A DNA stretch of 64,000 nucleotides from NCBI RefSeq assembly GCF_000286955.2, contig NZ_AJYK02000082.1, positions 62,001 through 126,000 on the forward strand. The letters are read 5' to 3'. The notes beneath the pieces are model-generated. The model was given only the letters and a program-made list of their open reading frames with translations, ran no database searches and was not told where the DNA came from. Origin of the DNA: Vibrio rumoiensis 1S-45 (lineage in GTDB: Bacteria > Pseudomonadota > Gammaproteobacteria > Enterobacterales > Vibrionaceae). The translations under genes and the position numbers were made by a program. Of the stretch, positions 10,813 through 21,749 are shown piece by piece. How positions within the stretch are numbered: position 1 is the stretch's first letter; each line of letters opens with the position of its first letter.

Positions 10813-11438
10813 GTGTGATATTACCTGATTTTGAATACCCCCAAGGTTATCAGATTTTTGCTGGGGTCGATGAAGTGGGGCGTGGCCCGCTAGTCGGCGC
10901 AGTGGTGACCGCAGCTGTTATTTTGGATCCGAATAATCCAATTGAAGGATTAAACGATTCTAAAAAATTATCTGAAAAAAAACGTTTAGCCTTATTACCT
11001 GAAATAAAGGAAAAATCTTTATCGTGGTCTTTAGGTCGCTGTGAAGCTCATGAAATTGATGAGCTCAATATTCTGCAAGCGACCATGGTTGCAATGCAAA
11101 GAGCGATTGCAGGGCTGTCGATCTCTCCTGAGTTTGTGCTTATTGATGGTAATCGTGTCCCTGCACTTCCTATGCCAAGTTTAGCGGTCGTGAAAGGGGA
11201 CTTACGCGTGGCCGAAATAAGCGCAGCTTCGATTATTGCCAAAGTGGCAAGAGATGAAGAAATGAAGCAATTGGATAGTAAGTACCCTGAGTTTGGTTTT
11301 GCTAAACATAATGGTTATCCTACCAAAGCACATCTAGCCGCCATTGAACAGCATGGTATTAGCGACCACCCTGAATTATTGGCGCAATATAGAAAAAGCT
11401 ACAAACCCGTCAAAAAAGTGCTGGGTATAACTGAATAA
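10809..11438 (+). CDS. rnhB: Ribonuclease HII
   Basis: Removes ribonucleotides misincorporated in DNA and RNA of RNA-DNA hybrids. The N-terminal [15 protein letters not shown] segment supplies the first acidic residues, followed by the [12 protein letters not shown] motif. The [16 protein letters not shown] segment provides the later conserved residues. 209 residues. Four-base overlap with lpxB, followed by dnaE, whose product inserts the ribonucleotides this enzyme excises. The second RNase H of the window (rnhA) is at 22.6 kb. Confidence 0.97.
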   Translation: MSVILPDFEYPQGYQIFAGVDEVGRGPLVGAVVTAAVILDPNNPIEGLNDSKKLSEKKRLALLPEIKEKSLSWSLGRCEAHEIDELNILQATMVAMQRAIAGLSISPEFVLIDGNRVPALPMPSLAVVKGDLRVAEISAASIIAKVARDEEMKQLDSKYPEFGFAKHNGYPTKAHLAAIEQHGISDHPELLAQYRKSYKPVKKVLGITE

Positions 11439-11442
11439 AATA

Positions 11443-11465
11443 TATCTCCAAGTTACTTGGAGATA
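11443..11465. repeat. 10-bp perfect inverted repeat in the rnhB-dnaE gap
   Basis: TATCTCCAAG and CTTGGAGATA arms around a TTA loop, directly after rnhB. It is followed by A's on the plus strand, so it is not a classical terminator for rnhB. The core CAAGTTACTTG resembles small palindromes near 36.6 kb and 47.8 kb. Confidence 0.7.
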
Positions 11466-11540
11466 AAAACATTAAAATGATTGTTGCACCTTCGTTTAGC
11501 CCTTACACTTTCACCAATAATGGTTAAAAACAGTAAATCT

Positions 11541-14500
11541 ATGTCCGATCCTAAGTTTGTACATCTTCGCGTCCACAGTGATTATTCCATGGTTGATGGC
11601 CTGTCAAAAGTGCCGCCCTTGGTAAAAAAAGTTGCCGAATATGGCATGCCAGCGATGGCCTTGACCGATTTTACGAACTTATGTGGCTTGGTTAAGTTTT
11701 ACAGTACAGCCCATTCATGTGGGATCAAGCCAATCATCGGGGCTGATTTTACCCTTCAATCACCAGATTTTGGTGATGAACTCACCAAAGTGACAATTCT
11801 GGCGAAAAATAACGCTGGGTATAACAACCTGACATTATTGATTTCAGAAGCCTATCAACGTGGTCATGTACAGCATCAACCTGTTATAGATAAAGAATGG
11901 TTAGTGAATCACAAAGAAGGATTAATCATCCTATCGGGTGGGCGTGTCGGAGAGGTCGGGCGTGCCTTACTGAAAGGAAATCAGCCTTTAGTTGAGCGTT
12001 GTATTGATTTCTATCAAGAGCACTTTCCTGAGCATTTCTATCTTGAGCTTACCCGTACGGGGCGTGCCGATGAAGAAAGTTATTTGCATTTCGCCCTTGA
12101 TGTTGCTGAGCAATATGATTTACCTGTGGTGGCGACCAATGAAGTGGTTTTCTTAACCCCTGATCAATTTGATGCGCATGAAATACGTGTCGCTATTCAT
12201 GATGGATTTACTCTTGAAGATCCAAGGCGGCCTAAAAACTACAGTGCTCAGCAATATTTACGCACTGAAGATGAAATGTGCGCACTGTTCAAAGATATTC
12301 CAGAAGCGCTACAAAATAGTGTTGAAATAGCAAAACGCTGTAATGTTACGGTTCGTTTAGGCGAATACTTCTTACCTAACTTCCCAACGGAAGGTCTTTC
12401 TATAGAAGACTTCTTGGTGAAAAAATCACAAGAAGGTTTAGAAGATCGTCTTGAATTTTTATTCCCAGATGAAAAAGTGCGTTTAGAGCGTAGACCCGAT
12501 TATGATGAGCGTCTGCAAATTGAACTCGACGTGATTAACCAGATGGGGTTTCCCGGCTACTTCTTGATCGTAATGGAATTCATCCAATGGTCTAAAGATA
12601 ATGATATTCCAGTTGGCCCAGGCCGTGGTTCTGGTGCGGGTTCGTTAGTCGCTTATGCGCTAAAAATCACCGATCTTGATCCATTAGAATATGACTTACT
12701 GTTCGAACGCTTCTTGAACCCAGAACGTGTTTCCATGCCCGATTTTGATATCGACTTTTGTATGGATAAGCGTGACCGAGTTATAGACCACGTTGCTGAA
12801 ATGTACGGTCGTGATGCGGTATCGCAGATCATCACATTTGGTACCATGGCAGCAAAAGCGGTTATTCGTGATGTTGGTCGTGTCCTTGGTCATCCTTATG
12901 GCTTTGTTGATCGTATTTCAAAGTTAGTGCCGCCTGATCCTGGCATGACGCTGGCTAAGGCATTTGATGCCGAGCCGCAGCTACCTGAAATTTATGCTGC
13001 TGATGAAGACGTTAAAGAACTCATCGATATGTGTCGTATTTTGGAAGGTTGTACCCGAAACGCGGGTAAGCACGCTGGTGGCGTGGTGATTTCACCCACC
13101 ACTATTACTGACTTTGCGCCTATTTATTGTGATTCGGATGGTAACTTCCCGGTAACACAATTTGATAAAAATGATGTAGAAACTGCTGGTTTAGTTAAAT
13201 TCGACTTCTTAGGGCTTCGTACTTTAACCATTATTGATTGGGCCTTGGGGCTGGTGAATCCAAGATTACAAAAAGAAGGGAAAGATCCAATTCGAATTGA
13301 ATCGATTCCTTTAGATGATCCTGCGTCATTTCGAGTTCTACAAAATTCTGAAACCACTGCGGTATTCCAACTTGAATCACGCGGTATGAAAGACTTGATT
13401 AAACGTCTTCAGCCGGACTGTTTTGAAGATATCATTGCACTGGTGGCATTATTTCGCCCAGGCCCCTTACAGTCAGGCATGGTAGATAACTTTATAGACC
13501 GTAAACATGGTCGAGAAGAGGTGTCTTACCCTGATTCCACTTGGCAACATGAGTCACTAAAAGAAACGCTGGAACCGACTTACGGCATCATCCTGTACCA
13601 AGAACAGGTTATGCAAATTGCTCAGATTCTTGCCGGTTATACCTTAGGTGGCGCTGATATGCTGCGCCGCGCAATGGGTAAGAAAAAGCCAGAAGAAATG
13701 GCTAAACAGCGTTCTATATTCAAATCGGGCGCTGAAAGCATTGGTGTTGATGGCGAGTTATCGATGAAAATCTTTGACTTGGTGGAAAAATTTGCCGGTT
13801 ATGGATTTAACAAATCACACTCAGCAGCTTATGCACTTGTTTCCTATCAAACCTTATGGTTAAAAACTCACTACCCGGCTGAGTTCATGGCAGCAGTAAT
13901 GACCGCCGATATGGATAACACTGAAAAAGTCGTCGGGTTGGTGGATGAATGTTTACGCATGAATTTAAAAGTGCTGCCACCGGATGTCAATTCAGGTTTA
14001 TACCGCTTTAACGTGAATGAAGATGGTGCCATTGTTTATGGTATCGGTGCGATTAAAGGGGTGGGTGAAGGTCCGATTGAAAATATTATTGCTTGCCGTG
14101 AAAAAGGTGGTCATTTTAAAGATTTATTTGATTTTTGTGCCCGTGTTGATCTAAAAAAATGTAACAAACGGGTAACAGAAAAATTAATTCAAGCTGGAGC
14201 ACTTGATCGTTTAGGTCCACATCGAGCTGCCATGATGGCATCTTTAGATGAAGCGGTAAAAGCGGCTGGGCAATTTCACCAAGCGGAATCTTTTGGTCAG
14301 TCGGATATGTTTGGCGTATTAACGGAAGCACCGGAAGAAGTTGAACAAGCGTATGCTCAAGTGCCGAAATGGCCTGAAAAAGTATGGCTAGAAGGTGAAA
14401 GATCAACCTTAGGTCTATATTTAACAGGGCATCCAGTGAATGCGTACCTGAAAGAGTTAGGCAAATACACTCAGTGCCGTTTAAATGATTTACAACCAAC

Positions 14501-15020
14501 TCGCCGTGATCAATCGATGACGGTTGCCGGTTTAGTGATTGCTTCTCGGGTTATGACCACCAAACGTGGGACTCGAATTGGCTTAATGACATTAGATGAT
14601 CGCTCTGGTCGTTTAGAAGTTATGCTGTTTTCAGATGCCTTAGACAGGTATGCTGAATTGCTAGAACAAGATAAAATTGTGGTGGTTTCCGGACAGGTCA
14701 GCTTTGATGACTTCAATGGTGGGCTTAAAATGTCGGCCCGTGAAGTCATGAGCTTAGCGGATGCGCGTGAAAAGTATGCCAGAGGATTGTCGATTTCCAT
14801 TGATGAGTCTCAAATTGATGGTAAGTTTTTTGAAAAGTTTGGCCGTATTTTAGAGCCTTATCGTGCAGGAACTGTCCCTGTAAATATTTATTATCAACGC
14901 CAAAACGCGAGAGCAAAACTAGCGTTAGGGGTTGAATGGCGGGTAACGCCAGAAGATGATTTAATCGACGAATTGAAACTTCTTATTGGTTCTAAGCAAG
15001 TAGAACTCGAATTTAACTAA
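11541..15020 (+). CDS. dnaE: DNA polymerase III alpha subunit
   Basis: Replicative polymerase subunit. The start chosen is ATG at 11541 ([16 protein letters not shown]), which matches E. coli DnaE. The 20 upstream in-frame codons would extend the family N-terminus without support. Product 1159 residues. Order of domains: PHP domain (HSDYSMVDG, residues 1-280), palm with catalytic Asp in [11 protein letters not shown] near residue 400 and the third Asp in VKFDFLGLR, thumb and fingers, helix-hairpin-helix, OB fold (about 985-1070) and the tau-binding C-terminus. The proofreading partner dnaQ lies 8 kb downstream. Confidence 0.98.
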   Translation: MSDPKFVHLRVHSDYSMVDGLSKVPPLVKKVAEYGMPAMALTDFTNLCGLVKFYSTAHSCGIKPIIGADFTLQSPDFGDELTKVTILAKNNAGYNNLTLLISEAYQRGHVQHQPVIDKEWLVNHKEGLIILSGGRVGEVGRALLKGNQPLVERCIDFYQEHFPEHFYLELTRTGRADEESYLHFALDVAEQYDLPVVATNEVVFLTPDQFDAHEIRVAIHDGFTLEDPRRPKNYSAQQYLRTEDEMCALFKDIPEALQNSVEIAKRCNVTVRLGEYFLPNFPTEGLSIEDFLVKKSQEGLEDRLEFLFPDEKVRLERRPDYDERLQIELDVINQMGFPGYFLIVMEFIQWSKDNDIPVGPGRGSGAGSLVAYALKITDLDPLEYDLLFERFLNPERVSMPDFDIDFCMDKRDRVIDHVAEMYGRDAVSQIITFGTMAAKAVIRDVGRVLGHPYGFVDRISKLVPPDPGMTLAKAFDAEPQLPEIYAADEDVKELIDMCRILEGCTRNAGKHAGGVVISPTTITDFAPIYCDSDGNFPVTQFDKNDVETAGLVKFDFLGLRTLTIIDWALGLVNPRLQKEGKDPIRIESIPLDDPASFRVLQNSETTAVFQLESRGMKDLIKRLQPDCFEDIIALVALFRPGPLQSGMVDNFIDRKHGREEVSYPDSTWQHESLKETLEPTYGIILYQEQVMQIAQILAGYTLGGADMLRRAMGKKKPEEMAKQRSIFKSGAESIGVDGELSMKIFDLVEKFAGYGFNKSHSAAYALVSYQTLWLKTHYPAEFMAAVMTADMDNTEKVVGLVDECLRMNLKVLPPDVNSGLYRFNVNEDGAIVYGIGAIKGVGEGPIENIIACREKGGHFKDLFDFCARVDLKKCNKRVTEKLIQAGALDRLGPHRAAMMASLDEAVKAAGQFHQAESFGQSDMFGVLTEAPEEVEQAYAQVPKWPEKVWLEGERSTLGLYLTGHPVNAYLKELGKYTQCRLNDLQPTRRDQSMTVAGLVIASRVMTTKRGTRIGLMTLDDRSGRLEVMLFSDALDRYAELLEQDKIVVVSGQVSFDDFNGGLKMSAREVMSLADAREKYARGLSISIDESQIDGKFFEKFGRILEPYRAGTVPVNIYYQRQNARAKLALGVEWRVTPEDDLIDELKLLIGSKQVELEFN

Positions 15021-15184
15021 AGAACAGGGCATTATTAGACGTTATTATTCATGGAATTGATTGTCGTTGTGTTGACACAACCTATATCAATGTTCATTTA
15101 GAATATTTATTCGCCATGCTCTGAACTGCTTTTTATTGCACCTAATCTGCGATGAAAAATTAAAATGATATAAAGGATCCATTG

Positions 15185-16144
15185 ATGAGCCTAGATTTTC
15201 TTGAATTTGAAAAACCCATTGTTGAACTTGAAGCTAAAATTGAAGCTTTACGTGAAGTTTCACGTCATGGTGGTGATACCTCTGTTGATTTGGGTAAAGA
15301 GATCAGCCAATTAGAAGCCAAAAGCTTAGAGCTGAAGAAAAAAATCTTTGGTGATTTAGGCGCATGGCAAGTTGCCCAATTAGCACGTCACCCAAAGCGT
15401 CCATATACGCTTGATTACATTGAGCATGTTTTTACTGAGTTTGATGAATTAGCGGGTGATCGAGCTTATGCCGATGACAAAGCGATTGTTGGTGGCCTTG
15501 CACGCTTAGAAGGTCGTCCTGTAATGGTGATTGGTCATCAAAAAGGTCGTGAAACCAAAGAAAAAGTACGTCGTAACTTTGGCATGCCTCGCCCTGAAGG
15601 CTACCGTAAAGCTTTGCGACTCATGGAAATGGCAGAGCGCTTTAATATTCCTATTATTACTTTCATTGATACTGCTGGTGCTTACCCTGGTGTGGGTGCA
15701 GAAGAGCGTGGGCAATCTGAAGCGATCGCACGCAACTTAAAAGTAATGTCTGGCCTTAAAGTACCGGTGATTTGTAACGTTGTTGGTGAAGGTGGTTCAG
15801 GTGGTGCGCTGGCAATAGGCGTGGGCGATTATGTCAACATGTTGCAATACTCAACCTATTCAGTTATTTCACCAGAAGGTTGTGCCTCTATTTTATGGCG
15901 TGATTCGGATAAAGCACCACAAGCGGCAGAAGCGATGGGCTTAGTTGCACCTCGTCTAAAAGAGCTTGGTTTGATTGATTCGATCATCGAAGAGCCATTA
16001 GGTGGCGCTCACCGTGATTATATAGGTATGGCTGCTAATATGAAATCGACTCTACTCGCTCAACTTGAAGAGCTAGAACCGTTAGATAACGATAACTTGC
16101 TTGAGCGTCGTTACCAGCGTTTAATGAGTTACGGTTACTGCTAA
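15185..16144 (+). CDS. accA: Acetyl-CoA carboxylase carboxyltransferase subunit alpha
   Basis: With AccD forms the carboxyltransferase that moves CO2 from biotin-BCCP to acetyl-CoA, giving malonyl-CoA, the first committed step of fatty-acid synthesis. The ATG at 15185 ([11 protein letters not shown]) is the family start, with AAAGGA about 7 bases upstream; an in-frame TTG sits one codon earlier. 319 residues. Glycine-rich crotonase-fold motifs are visible ([27 protein letters not shown]). Followed by a terminator, as expected for the last gene of the lpx-dnaE-accA run. Confidence 0.97.
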   Translation: MSLDFLEFEKPIVELEAKIEALREVSRHGGDTSVDLGKEISQLEAKSLELKKKIFGDLGAWQVAQLARHPKRPYTLDYIEHVFTEFDELAGDRAYADDKAIVGGLARLEGRPVMVIGHQKGRETKEKVRRNFGMPRPEGYRKALRLMEMAERFNIPIITFIDTAGAYPGVGAEERGQSEAIARNLKVMSGLKVPVICNVVGEGGSGGALAIGVGDYVNMLQYSTYSVISPEGCASILWRDSDKAPQAAEAMGLVAPRLKELGLIDSIIEEPLGGAHRDYIGMAANMKSTLLAQLEELEPLDNDNLLERRYQRLMSYGYC

Positions 16145-16207
16145 GCTCAGAAGTTTAATGCCATCGTTTAAGTGAACTTATCTAAGTGAACTGAATAGGC
16201 GAGTAAG

Positions 16208-16241
16208 ATAAAGCGGGCTGAGGCTCGCTTTATTTGTTTTT
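16208..16241 (+). terminator. Terminator after accA
   Basis: AAAGCGGGC and GCTCGCTTT arms (one wobble) with a TGAG loop and a T-rich tail. It closes the accA transcript 64 bases after its stop. Confidence 0.8.
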
Positions 16242-16260
16242 GTTTTCCGCATAATTGTTT

Positions 16261-16304
16261 TATACCAATATCTTTATGATCAGCCGTTGGCTGGAACTGG
16301 TATA
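16261..16304. repeat. Imperfect palindrome before tilS
   Basis: TATACCA and TGGTATA form the outer arms, and CAGCC-gtt-GGCTG forms a central hairpin, 44 bases in all. It ends 21 bases before the tilS start. This looks like one of the small dispersed palindromes found between Vibrionaceae genes, though only one clear copy is seen here. On RNA it would fold directly upstream of the ribosome binding site. Confidence 0.5.
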
Positions 16305-16325
16305 ACACTTGCAAATAGGAACCAC

Positions 16326-17687
16326 ATGCTCTATCCATTTTTTTCTCAGCAATTGAATCAACATGCCTCTGTAGGTACGCATTTTGTTGTGGCGTTGAGT
16401 GGTGGGTTAGACTCGCGTGTGCTACTGCATCTGTTAGGACGCTTTAAACAAGAACATCCTCAGTTTACCTACCAAGCGGTACATATTCATCATGGTTTAA
16501 GCTCTAACGCTGATCACTGGCTTACATCTTGCCAAAAATGGGCAAAGCAAGCCGACATTCCATTTTCTTATGAAAAAGTGAAGGTAGAACAGGGATCCAG
16601 AGTGAGCCTTGAGCAAGCGGCTCGTAACGCTCGCTATCAAGCCTTAGATAATTATATTGATGATAATAGTATTCTACTTACTGGGCAGCATGCGACGGAT
16701 CAGCTTGAAACATTCTTGTTGGCACTAAAGCGAGGAAGTGGCCCTAAAGGTTTATCCGCCATGCCAAAATTTTCATCATTTTCCAATGGGTATATTATGC
16801 GACCCTTCTTGAGTATCCCTCGAAAAGAGATGGAAACTTATGCTCAACAAATTGGATTGCAATGGGCCGAAGATGAAAGCAATCAAGATACTCGGTTTGA
16901 TCGAAACTTTATTCGACATCAAGTGACTCCTATTTTACAAGAACGCTGGCCAAATATAGAAAAAACCATCGCGAGAAGTGCGTCGTTATGTGCAGAACAA
17001 GAGTTATTGCTGCAAGAGCTTCTAAATGAGCGTTACAGAGGCATGATTGCAAATGATGGGTCGATATCGATTGATAAGTTAAAGAACCAATCAGAGGCGG
17101 CTAAAGTCGCTTTAATTCGAATGTGGTTAGAGGAACAAGATCAATTGATGCCGAGCGCTAAGCAAATGGAACATATTTGGCAAGATGTTGCGTTAGCAAA
17201 AACAGATTCTGCTCCTGTTTTTCGGTATGGGCAAACCCAAATTGGCCGGTTAAAAGAACGACTGTATGCTTTTAAGCAAACCCAAGATCTGTCTTCAGTG
17301 ACCTTAGAATGGGATATTCAAACCCCACTGAATTTACCTGATAATTTAGGGCAGCTTGTTTTAAAACCGGTTACTAAAGATTGTGTATTTTCAGCTGAGC
17401 ATTTATCGGCAAAAAGTATTCAAACTTTGTCTTTGCCTTGCGAAGTTCATACGGTGTTGGTGATATTTAATGCCGCGGGAATTCACGCTCACCCAGAGTC
17501 TCGCACACATGGACGAGCATTAACGAAATTATTAAAAGAGCATCCTATTCCAACGTGGTTGCGTCATCGTATTCCATTTATTGTAGATGGCAGTGAATTG
17601 ATTGCTGCTGCTGGTCTTTGGGTTGGGCAGTCTTATTCTGGCAGTCAATACCAGTTAATTTGGTTAGATAAGAAGCCACAGCGATAA
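16326..17687 (+). CDS. tilS: tRNA(Ile)-lysidine synthase
   Basis: Attaches lysine to C34 of the CAU-anticodon tRNA-Ile so that it reads AUA, an essential function. The ATG at 16326 is chosen because AGGA (16317-16320) lies 5 bases upstream; the longer in-frame ORF from 16287 would begin inside a palindromic repeat. About 453 residues. N-terminal PP-loop ATPase motif SGGLDSRVLL, then HIHHGLS, the central TilS substrate-binding domain and a C-terminal domain. The order accA-tilS is common in gamma-proteobacteria. Confidence 0.95.
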   Translation: MLYPFFSQQLNQHASVGTHFVVALSGGLDSRVLLHLLGRFKQEHPQFTYQAVHIHHGLSSNADHWLTSCQKWAKQADIPFSYEKVKVEQGSRVSLEQAARNARYQALDNYIDDNSILLTGQHATDQLETFLLALKRGSGPKGLSAMPKFSSFSNGYIMRPFLSIPRKEMETYAQQIGLQWAEDESNQDTRFDRNFIRHQVTPILQERWPNIEKTIARSASLCAEQELLLQELLNERYRGMIANDGSISIDKLKNQSEAAKVALIRMWLEEQDQLMPSAKQMEHIWQDVALAKTDSAPVFRYGQTQIGRLKERLYAFKQTQDLSSVTLEWDIQTPLNLPDNLGQLVLKPVTKDCVFSAEHLSAKSIQTLSLPCEVHTVLVIFNAAGIHAHPESRTHGRALTKLLKEHPIPTWLRHRIPFIVDGSELIAAAGLWVGQSYSGSQYQLIWLDKKPQR

Positions 17688-17732
17688 AATTCTCTTCTCA
17701 ATAATCTTAGGTTAGAAGCAGAGGCTTTTCTC

Positions 17733-17760
17733 AATCTGAGTTGAGGGGTATACTCAGATT
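17733..17760. repeat. 9-bp perfect inverted repeat upstream of glnB
   Basis: AATCTGAGT and ACTCAGATT arms with a 10-base loop, ending 28 bases before the glnB ATG. It has no T run, so it is not an obvious terminator for tilS. It could be a leader hairpin or an operator for glnB. Confidence 0.55.
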
Positions 17761-17782
17761 AATTTCAGTGTTTTAGGGATAG

Positions 17783-18127
<345 letters not shown>

Positions 18128-18140
18128 ATCACGTCAATTG

Positions 18141-18165
18141 AAAGGAGGCTTCGGCTTCCTTTTTT
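18141..18165 (+). terminator. Terminator after glnB
   Basis: AAAGGAGGC and GCTTCCTTT arms (one wobble) closed by a TTCG tetraloop, followed by a T run. It separates glnB from the yafD homologue. Confidence 0.88.
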
Positions 18166-18191
18166 GTTGGTGACAATCGTCAGGATCATGC

Positions 18192-19040
18192 ATGAAAATA
18201 AAGCACTATTCATTCCTCTTACTTGCGATCATTGCAGGTTTAACTATTGGTTACTTTAGCGTGTTTACGGTTCCGAAAACGCCTGAACTTATCTCAATTA
18301 ATCAATCAGACATTCAAACCGATTGGTATTGTCGCCAACCATCTAATATCACTTCAGAGCCTATTGATAAGAATGGAGAGTTCAATCTGGTTGTTTGGAA
18401 TATTCATAAACAAGGCGATGCTGGTTGGCAATCCACTTTGGAAGATTATGGTAAAAACACGCAGTTATTGATGTTACAAGAAGCCACCTTGACGGAAAGC
18501 TTTCAAAAATGGTTGGCGAGTCAAGAGTGGGTAGCCAATCAAGTGAATGCGTTTAAAGTCTTTGGTGAAAGCGCTGGTGTGCTGAATCTTTCGAGTGTTT
18601 TACCTAATAGAGCGTGTGCTTATACGGCGGTAGAACCATGGATTTTACTGCCTAAATCGGCTTTGTATGCTCGTTACCGTTTATCGAATGGGCAAGAACT
18701 TGTGACAATTAACTTACATGCTATTAATTTCACGTTAGGGACAGAAGACTTTCAAACTCAGATTAATCATTTAGAGCGAGCAGTTAAAAAACATGAAGGC
18801 CCAATGATTATTGCTGGTGATTTTAATACATGGAGTGAAGGGCGGTGGCAGGAGGTTCGTTATATTATGGCGAAACTCTTCATGCAAGAAGTGACGTTTA
18901 AGCCCGATCACCGCCGTCGCTTTATTAATGACTTAGCCTTTGATCATGTGTTTTATCGTGATTTGAATGTTTTGGAAGCTTCCTCACTAGTAACGACCGC
19001 TTCTGATCATAACCCTATGATGGTGAAGTTTAGCCTATAA
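18192..19040 (+). CDS. yafD: YafD-like endonuclease/exonuclease/phosphatase family protein
   Basis: 282 residues. An N-terminal hydrophobic segment (about residues 7-25) suggests a membrane anchor or uncleaved signal. The rest is an EEP-fold domain: LVVWNIHKQG, LLMLQEA, INLHAINF, IIAGDFNTWS, and a C-terminal TASDHNPM carry the metal-binding and catalytic Asn, Glu, Asp and His expected of this phosphodiesterase superfamily. It matches E. coli YafD (UPF0294) and keeps its neighbourhood (mltD, gloB, yafS, rnhA, dnaQ follow). The substrate is not known. Confidence 0.88.
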   Translation: MKIKHYSFLLLAIIAGLTIGYFSVFTVPKTPELISINQSDIQTDWYCRQPSNITSEPIDKNGEFNLVVWNIHKQGDAGWQSTLEDYGKNTQLLMLQEATLTESFQKWLASQEWVANQVNAFKVFGESAGVLNLSSVLPNRACAYTAVEPWILLPKSALYARYRLSNGQELVTINLHAINFTLGTEDFQTQINHLERAVKKHEGPMIIAGDFNTWSEGRWQEVRYIMAKLFMQEVTFKPDHRRRFINDLAFDHVFYRDLNVLEASSLVTTASDHNPMMVKFSL

Positions 19041-19070
19041 GTAATGACTTCGTCTTCGAGCGTAAACAAA

Positions 19071-19106
19071 AGAGCCTCTGATTTATCATCAGAGGCTCTG
19101 TTATTT
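19071..19106. terminator. Bidirectional terminator between yafD and mltD
   Basis: Perfect 12-bp arms AGAGCCTCTGAT / ATCAGAGGCTCT with a 5-base loop, and T-rich flanks on both strands. It serves the convergent ends of yafD (plus) and mltD (minus). Confidence 0.85.
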
Positions 19107-19148
19107 TCGGGTTATTCATTAAAGACTAAGCAACGAAACATAAAAGCG

Positions 19149-20738
19149 TTAAGCATTTGTTTCAGACTCGTTGATATACAACTTTAATTTTTGCCCGGGC
19201 TTTAAGTAATCTTTATGGCTTAAATCATTCCAACTTAATACATCAGCGGTTTTTACTTTGAATTTTTGAGCAATTGCACCCACTGTGTCACCAGATCGAA
19301 CGTTATAAAATACAGTGCGAAGTGTTGAGCTGTTTTTGCTATCCGTCCAAATAACGAGCTTTTGGCCAATGCGCAATGAGTCTTTTGATGACATGCTATT
19401 CCAGCTTGCTAATGTATTTGTCGAAATATGATTCTTTTTCGCGATACTCCACAAGCTATCACCACTTCTTACCGTGTAAGAGGATTTAGCTTTATTACTT
19501 GGCGTCGATTTCGCTAAACGAGTATTAGAACTACGCCCATAAGACGGATTCTGTTGGGCCGATTTTGGCACCATCAAAAGCTGTCCAATACGAATATTGG
19601 TGGATTTAAGGCCATTCGCTTTTTGGATAACTTGTGAGGTTGTTTGATTGTTTCTAGCAATCACGCTTAATGTATCACCCGCTTTGACTTTATAGCGGAT
19701 CAGCTTAATGCCTTTACCTCTGTTTTTAGTCGCCTGCTGCTCAAAATGTTCAGCTTTATCGATAGGGATAAGGAAGCTATACGGACCAGTTGGTGAAGTC
19801 GCCCACTTTTTGAAGCCTGGATTATAACTTTGCAATTCTTTAACAGATATTCCAGCATACTGGGCTGCTATCGTTAAATCCAGTTGCTCTTTAGGGTTTA
19901 CCGACGTTAATACTGGTTTATTGGCAATAGTGGGTATTTCAATACCATAGGCTTTGCTGTTTGCGATAACATCAGCCAGTGCCAACAATTTTGGTACGTA
20001 TTGACGAGTTTCTTTTGGTAAATCTAAAGAAAAGAAATCGGTCGGCTTGCCCGCTTTCTTGTTTTTTCGAATAGCGCTTGATACTCGGCCACCGCCACTG
20101 TTGTAAGCTGCGATTGCATTATCCCAACTACCATCAAAACGTTGCCCAAGTAAAGACATATAATCTAACGCGGCATCAGTAGATGCACTGACATCGCGAC
20201 GGCCGTCATACCAATAATTACGTTCAAGACCAAAACGCTCAGCAGTTACAGGCATAAATTGCCATAACCCAGCTGCACTGCCTCCGCCATAAGAATAAGC
20301 AAATGGGTCAAAAGAACTTTCCACAACAGGAAGTAGCGCTAACTCCAATGGTAAGTTACGCTCTTCTATACGAGTCGTTATCATATAAAGAAAAGGTGCA
20401 GCCCTCTCAGATACTGTTTTTAAATGTTCAGGGTGTTTTAAATACCAAGTTCGATAATAATCAACTTGTGGATCATCTGGGACTTCAAGTTTAAATTGCA
20501 TGGAAATCCGGTCCCACAAATTTTCTTGTTGCTGTGGTGTGAGTTCGGCCGGTTTTGAACGAGTAATTGGTTTTTTAACCGATTTAGTTGGGGCTACTTT
20601 CGGAACTGGAGCTACTTCAGGGGTAACTGATACAGTTTGGGTAGCTTCCGATCCATCGGTTTTTGATTCTGTAGATGTCGGTGTATTTTGGCAACCAGCG
20701 AGTAGAAGCGCCAAAACCCAAATGTATTTTGAAGTCAT
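19149..20738 (-). CDS. mltD: Membrane-bound lytic murein transglycosylase D
   Basis: Lipoprotein that cleaves peptidoglycan glycan strands to 1,6-anhydro ends. The lipobox LLAGC places the acylated cysteine at residue 16. A Pro/Thr/Val-rich linker runs to about residue 65. The SLT goose-lysozyme-like domain (about 110-260) carries the catalytic Glu at residue 140 (PVVESSFDP) and the GLWQFMP motif. Three LysM repeats follow, starting near residues 346, 422 and 478 (each of the form Y-V-[KR]-[AS]-G-D-[ST]). 529 residues, longer than E. coli MltD (about 452), which carries fewer LysM units. Next to gloB as in E. coli. Confidence 0.95.
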   Translation of the reverse strand: MTSKYIWVLALLLAGCQNTPTSTESKTDGSEATQTVSVTPEVAPVPKVAPTKSVKKPITRSKPAELTPQQQENLWDRISMQFKLEVPDDPQVDYYRTWYLKHPEHLKTVSERAAPFLYMITTRIEERNLPLELALLPVVESSFDPFAYSYGGGSAAGLWQFMPVTAERFGLERNYWYDGRRDVSASTDAALDYMSLLGQRFDGSWDNAIAAYNSGGGRVSSAIRKNKKAGKPTDFFSLDLPKETRQYVPKLLALADVIANSKAYGIEIPTIANKPVLTSVNPKEQLDLTIAAQYAGISVKELQSYNPGFKKWATSPTGPYSFLIPIDKAEHFEQQATKNRGKGIKLIRYKVKAGDTLSVIARNNQTTSQVIQKANGLKSTNIRIGQLLMVPKSAQQNPSYGRSSNTRLAKSTPSNKAKSSYTVRSGDSLWSIAKKNHISTNTLASWNSMSSKDSLRIGQKLVIWTDSKNSSTLRTVFYNVRSGDTVGAIAQKFKVKTADVLSWNDLSHKDYLKPGQKLKLYINESETNA

Positions 20739-20928
20739 TTATGCAGCCTTTGTTAAAATCAGCTGCGAATAATACTGGTGAAATGGAAGGGCTGGCAAGC
20801 AACAAATAGTCTAAAACCGCTAATAAAGCACCCAAAAGTAAGGCTTAAAAGACAGTTTTAGAAAAATTTATCAGTGATTTTATTGTTTTAGCTGTATTTT
20901 TTTTATACAAATAAAACGTAACAATTCG

Positions 20929-21711
20929 TTAAAAATCATTCTTCCACTCTCGAAGCGCCGTAAATACCGATAATTCGGACAGTTCATCGGTTCGTGTTGC
21001 CACAGCTTTCATCACACTTGGTTCTTGGCAGCGTAGAAACGGATTGATCCATTTCTCTTGGCGTATAGTTGTTGGAATGGTAGATTTTTCTTGTGCCCTT
21101 AAGCGATTCACTTCATCTCTATATTCATGTAGTAACTCGTTATCTGGTTCAACCGCTAAAGCAAAAGATAAGTTGGCAGATGTGTATTCATGGGCGCAGT
21201 ACACCTCTGTTTCTTGCGGAAGTGAGGCGAGTTTTTGCAGAGAATCAAACATTTGTTGGTAAGTGCCTTCAAATACACGGCCACAACCAGCAGAAAATAA
21301 TACGTCGCCACAAAATAATTTACCATCACCTACATAGGCAATATGACCTTTGGTATGACCTGGGACATCAATAACTAAGAAGTCTTCACCAAATATTGTA
21401 ATGTGATCACCGCCCATGACAGATTGGCTTAACATCATCACTGGGTCGTTGCTTGGTCCAATGACTTTTGCTTTTGGGTAGTGTCGAAGTAACTCTGCCA
21501 CGCCGCCAACATGGTCAGCATGGTGATGAGTGATTAAAATAAAGTCTAACTCCAGTTGATCTTGTTGTAATCGTGCGAGAACTGGCGCCGCTTCACCCGG
21601 ATCAACCAAGACACAATGCTGGCAATTATTTTGGATCAGCCAGATGTAATTATCATTAAATGCAGGTATGCTTTTTACCGTTAATCCTGAAGTGTTTTTA
21701 TCAGTTAACAT
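20929..21711 (-). CDS. gloB: Hydroxyacylglutathione hydrolase (glyoxalase II)
   Basis: Hydrolyses S-lactoylglutathione to D-lactate and glutathione, the second step of methylglyoxal detoxification. Metallo-beta-lactamase fold with the binuclear metal motif [10 protein letters not shown] (residues 61-70) and later ligands in DVPGHTKGH and the [12 protein letters not shown] segment. 260 residues, slightly longer than the usual 251-252 because of an N-terminal extension of about 8 residues before [13 protein letters not shown]. No better internal start was found. Divergent from yafS with a 38-base gap. Confidence 0.95.
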   Translation of the reverse strand: MLTDKNTSGLTVKSIPAFNDNYIWLIQNNCQHCVLVDPGEAAPVLARLQQDQLELDFILITHHHADHVGGVAELLRHYPKAKVIGPSNDPVMMLSQSVMGGDHITIFGEDFLVIDVPGHTKGHIAYVGDGKLFCGDVLFSAGCGRVFEGTYQQMFDSLQKLASLPQETEVYCAHEYTSANLSFALAVEPDNELLHEYRDEVNRLRAQEKSTIPTTIRQEKWINPFLRCQEPSVMKAVATRTDELSELSVFTALREWKNDF

Positions 21712-21749
21712 TATGGATCTCCAATCCGACCGCGAGAGATAGTTAAGCT

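Noticed and set aside
14116..14499. 127-residue open frame antisense to dnaE
   Set aside because: Complementary-strand shadow of a conserved coding region; dnaE is intact and complete.
15021..15184. Promoter with TTGACA in the dnaE-accA gap
   Set aside because: GTTGACA is present near 15072, but no acceptable -10 element lies 16-18 bases downstream, so I do not list it.
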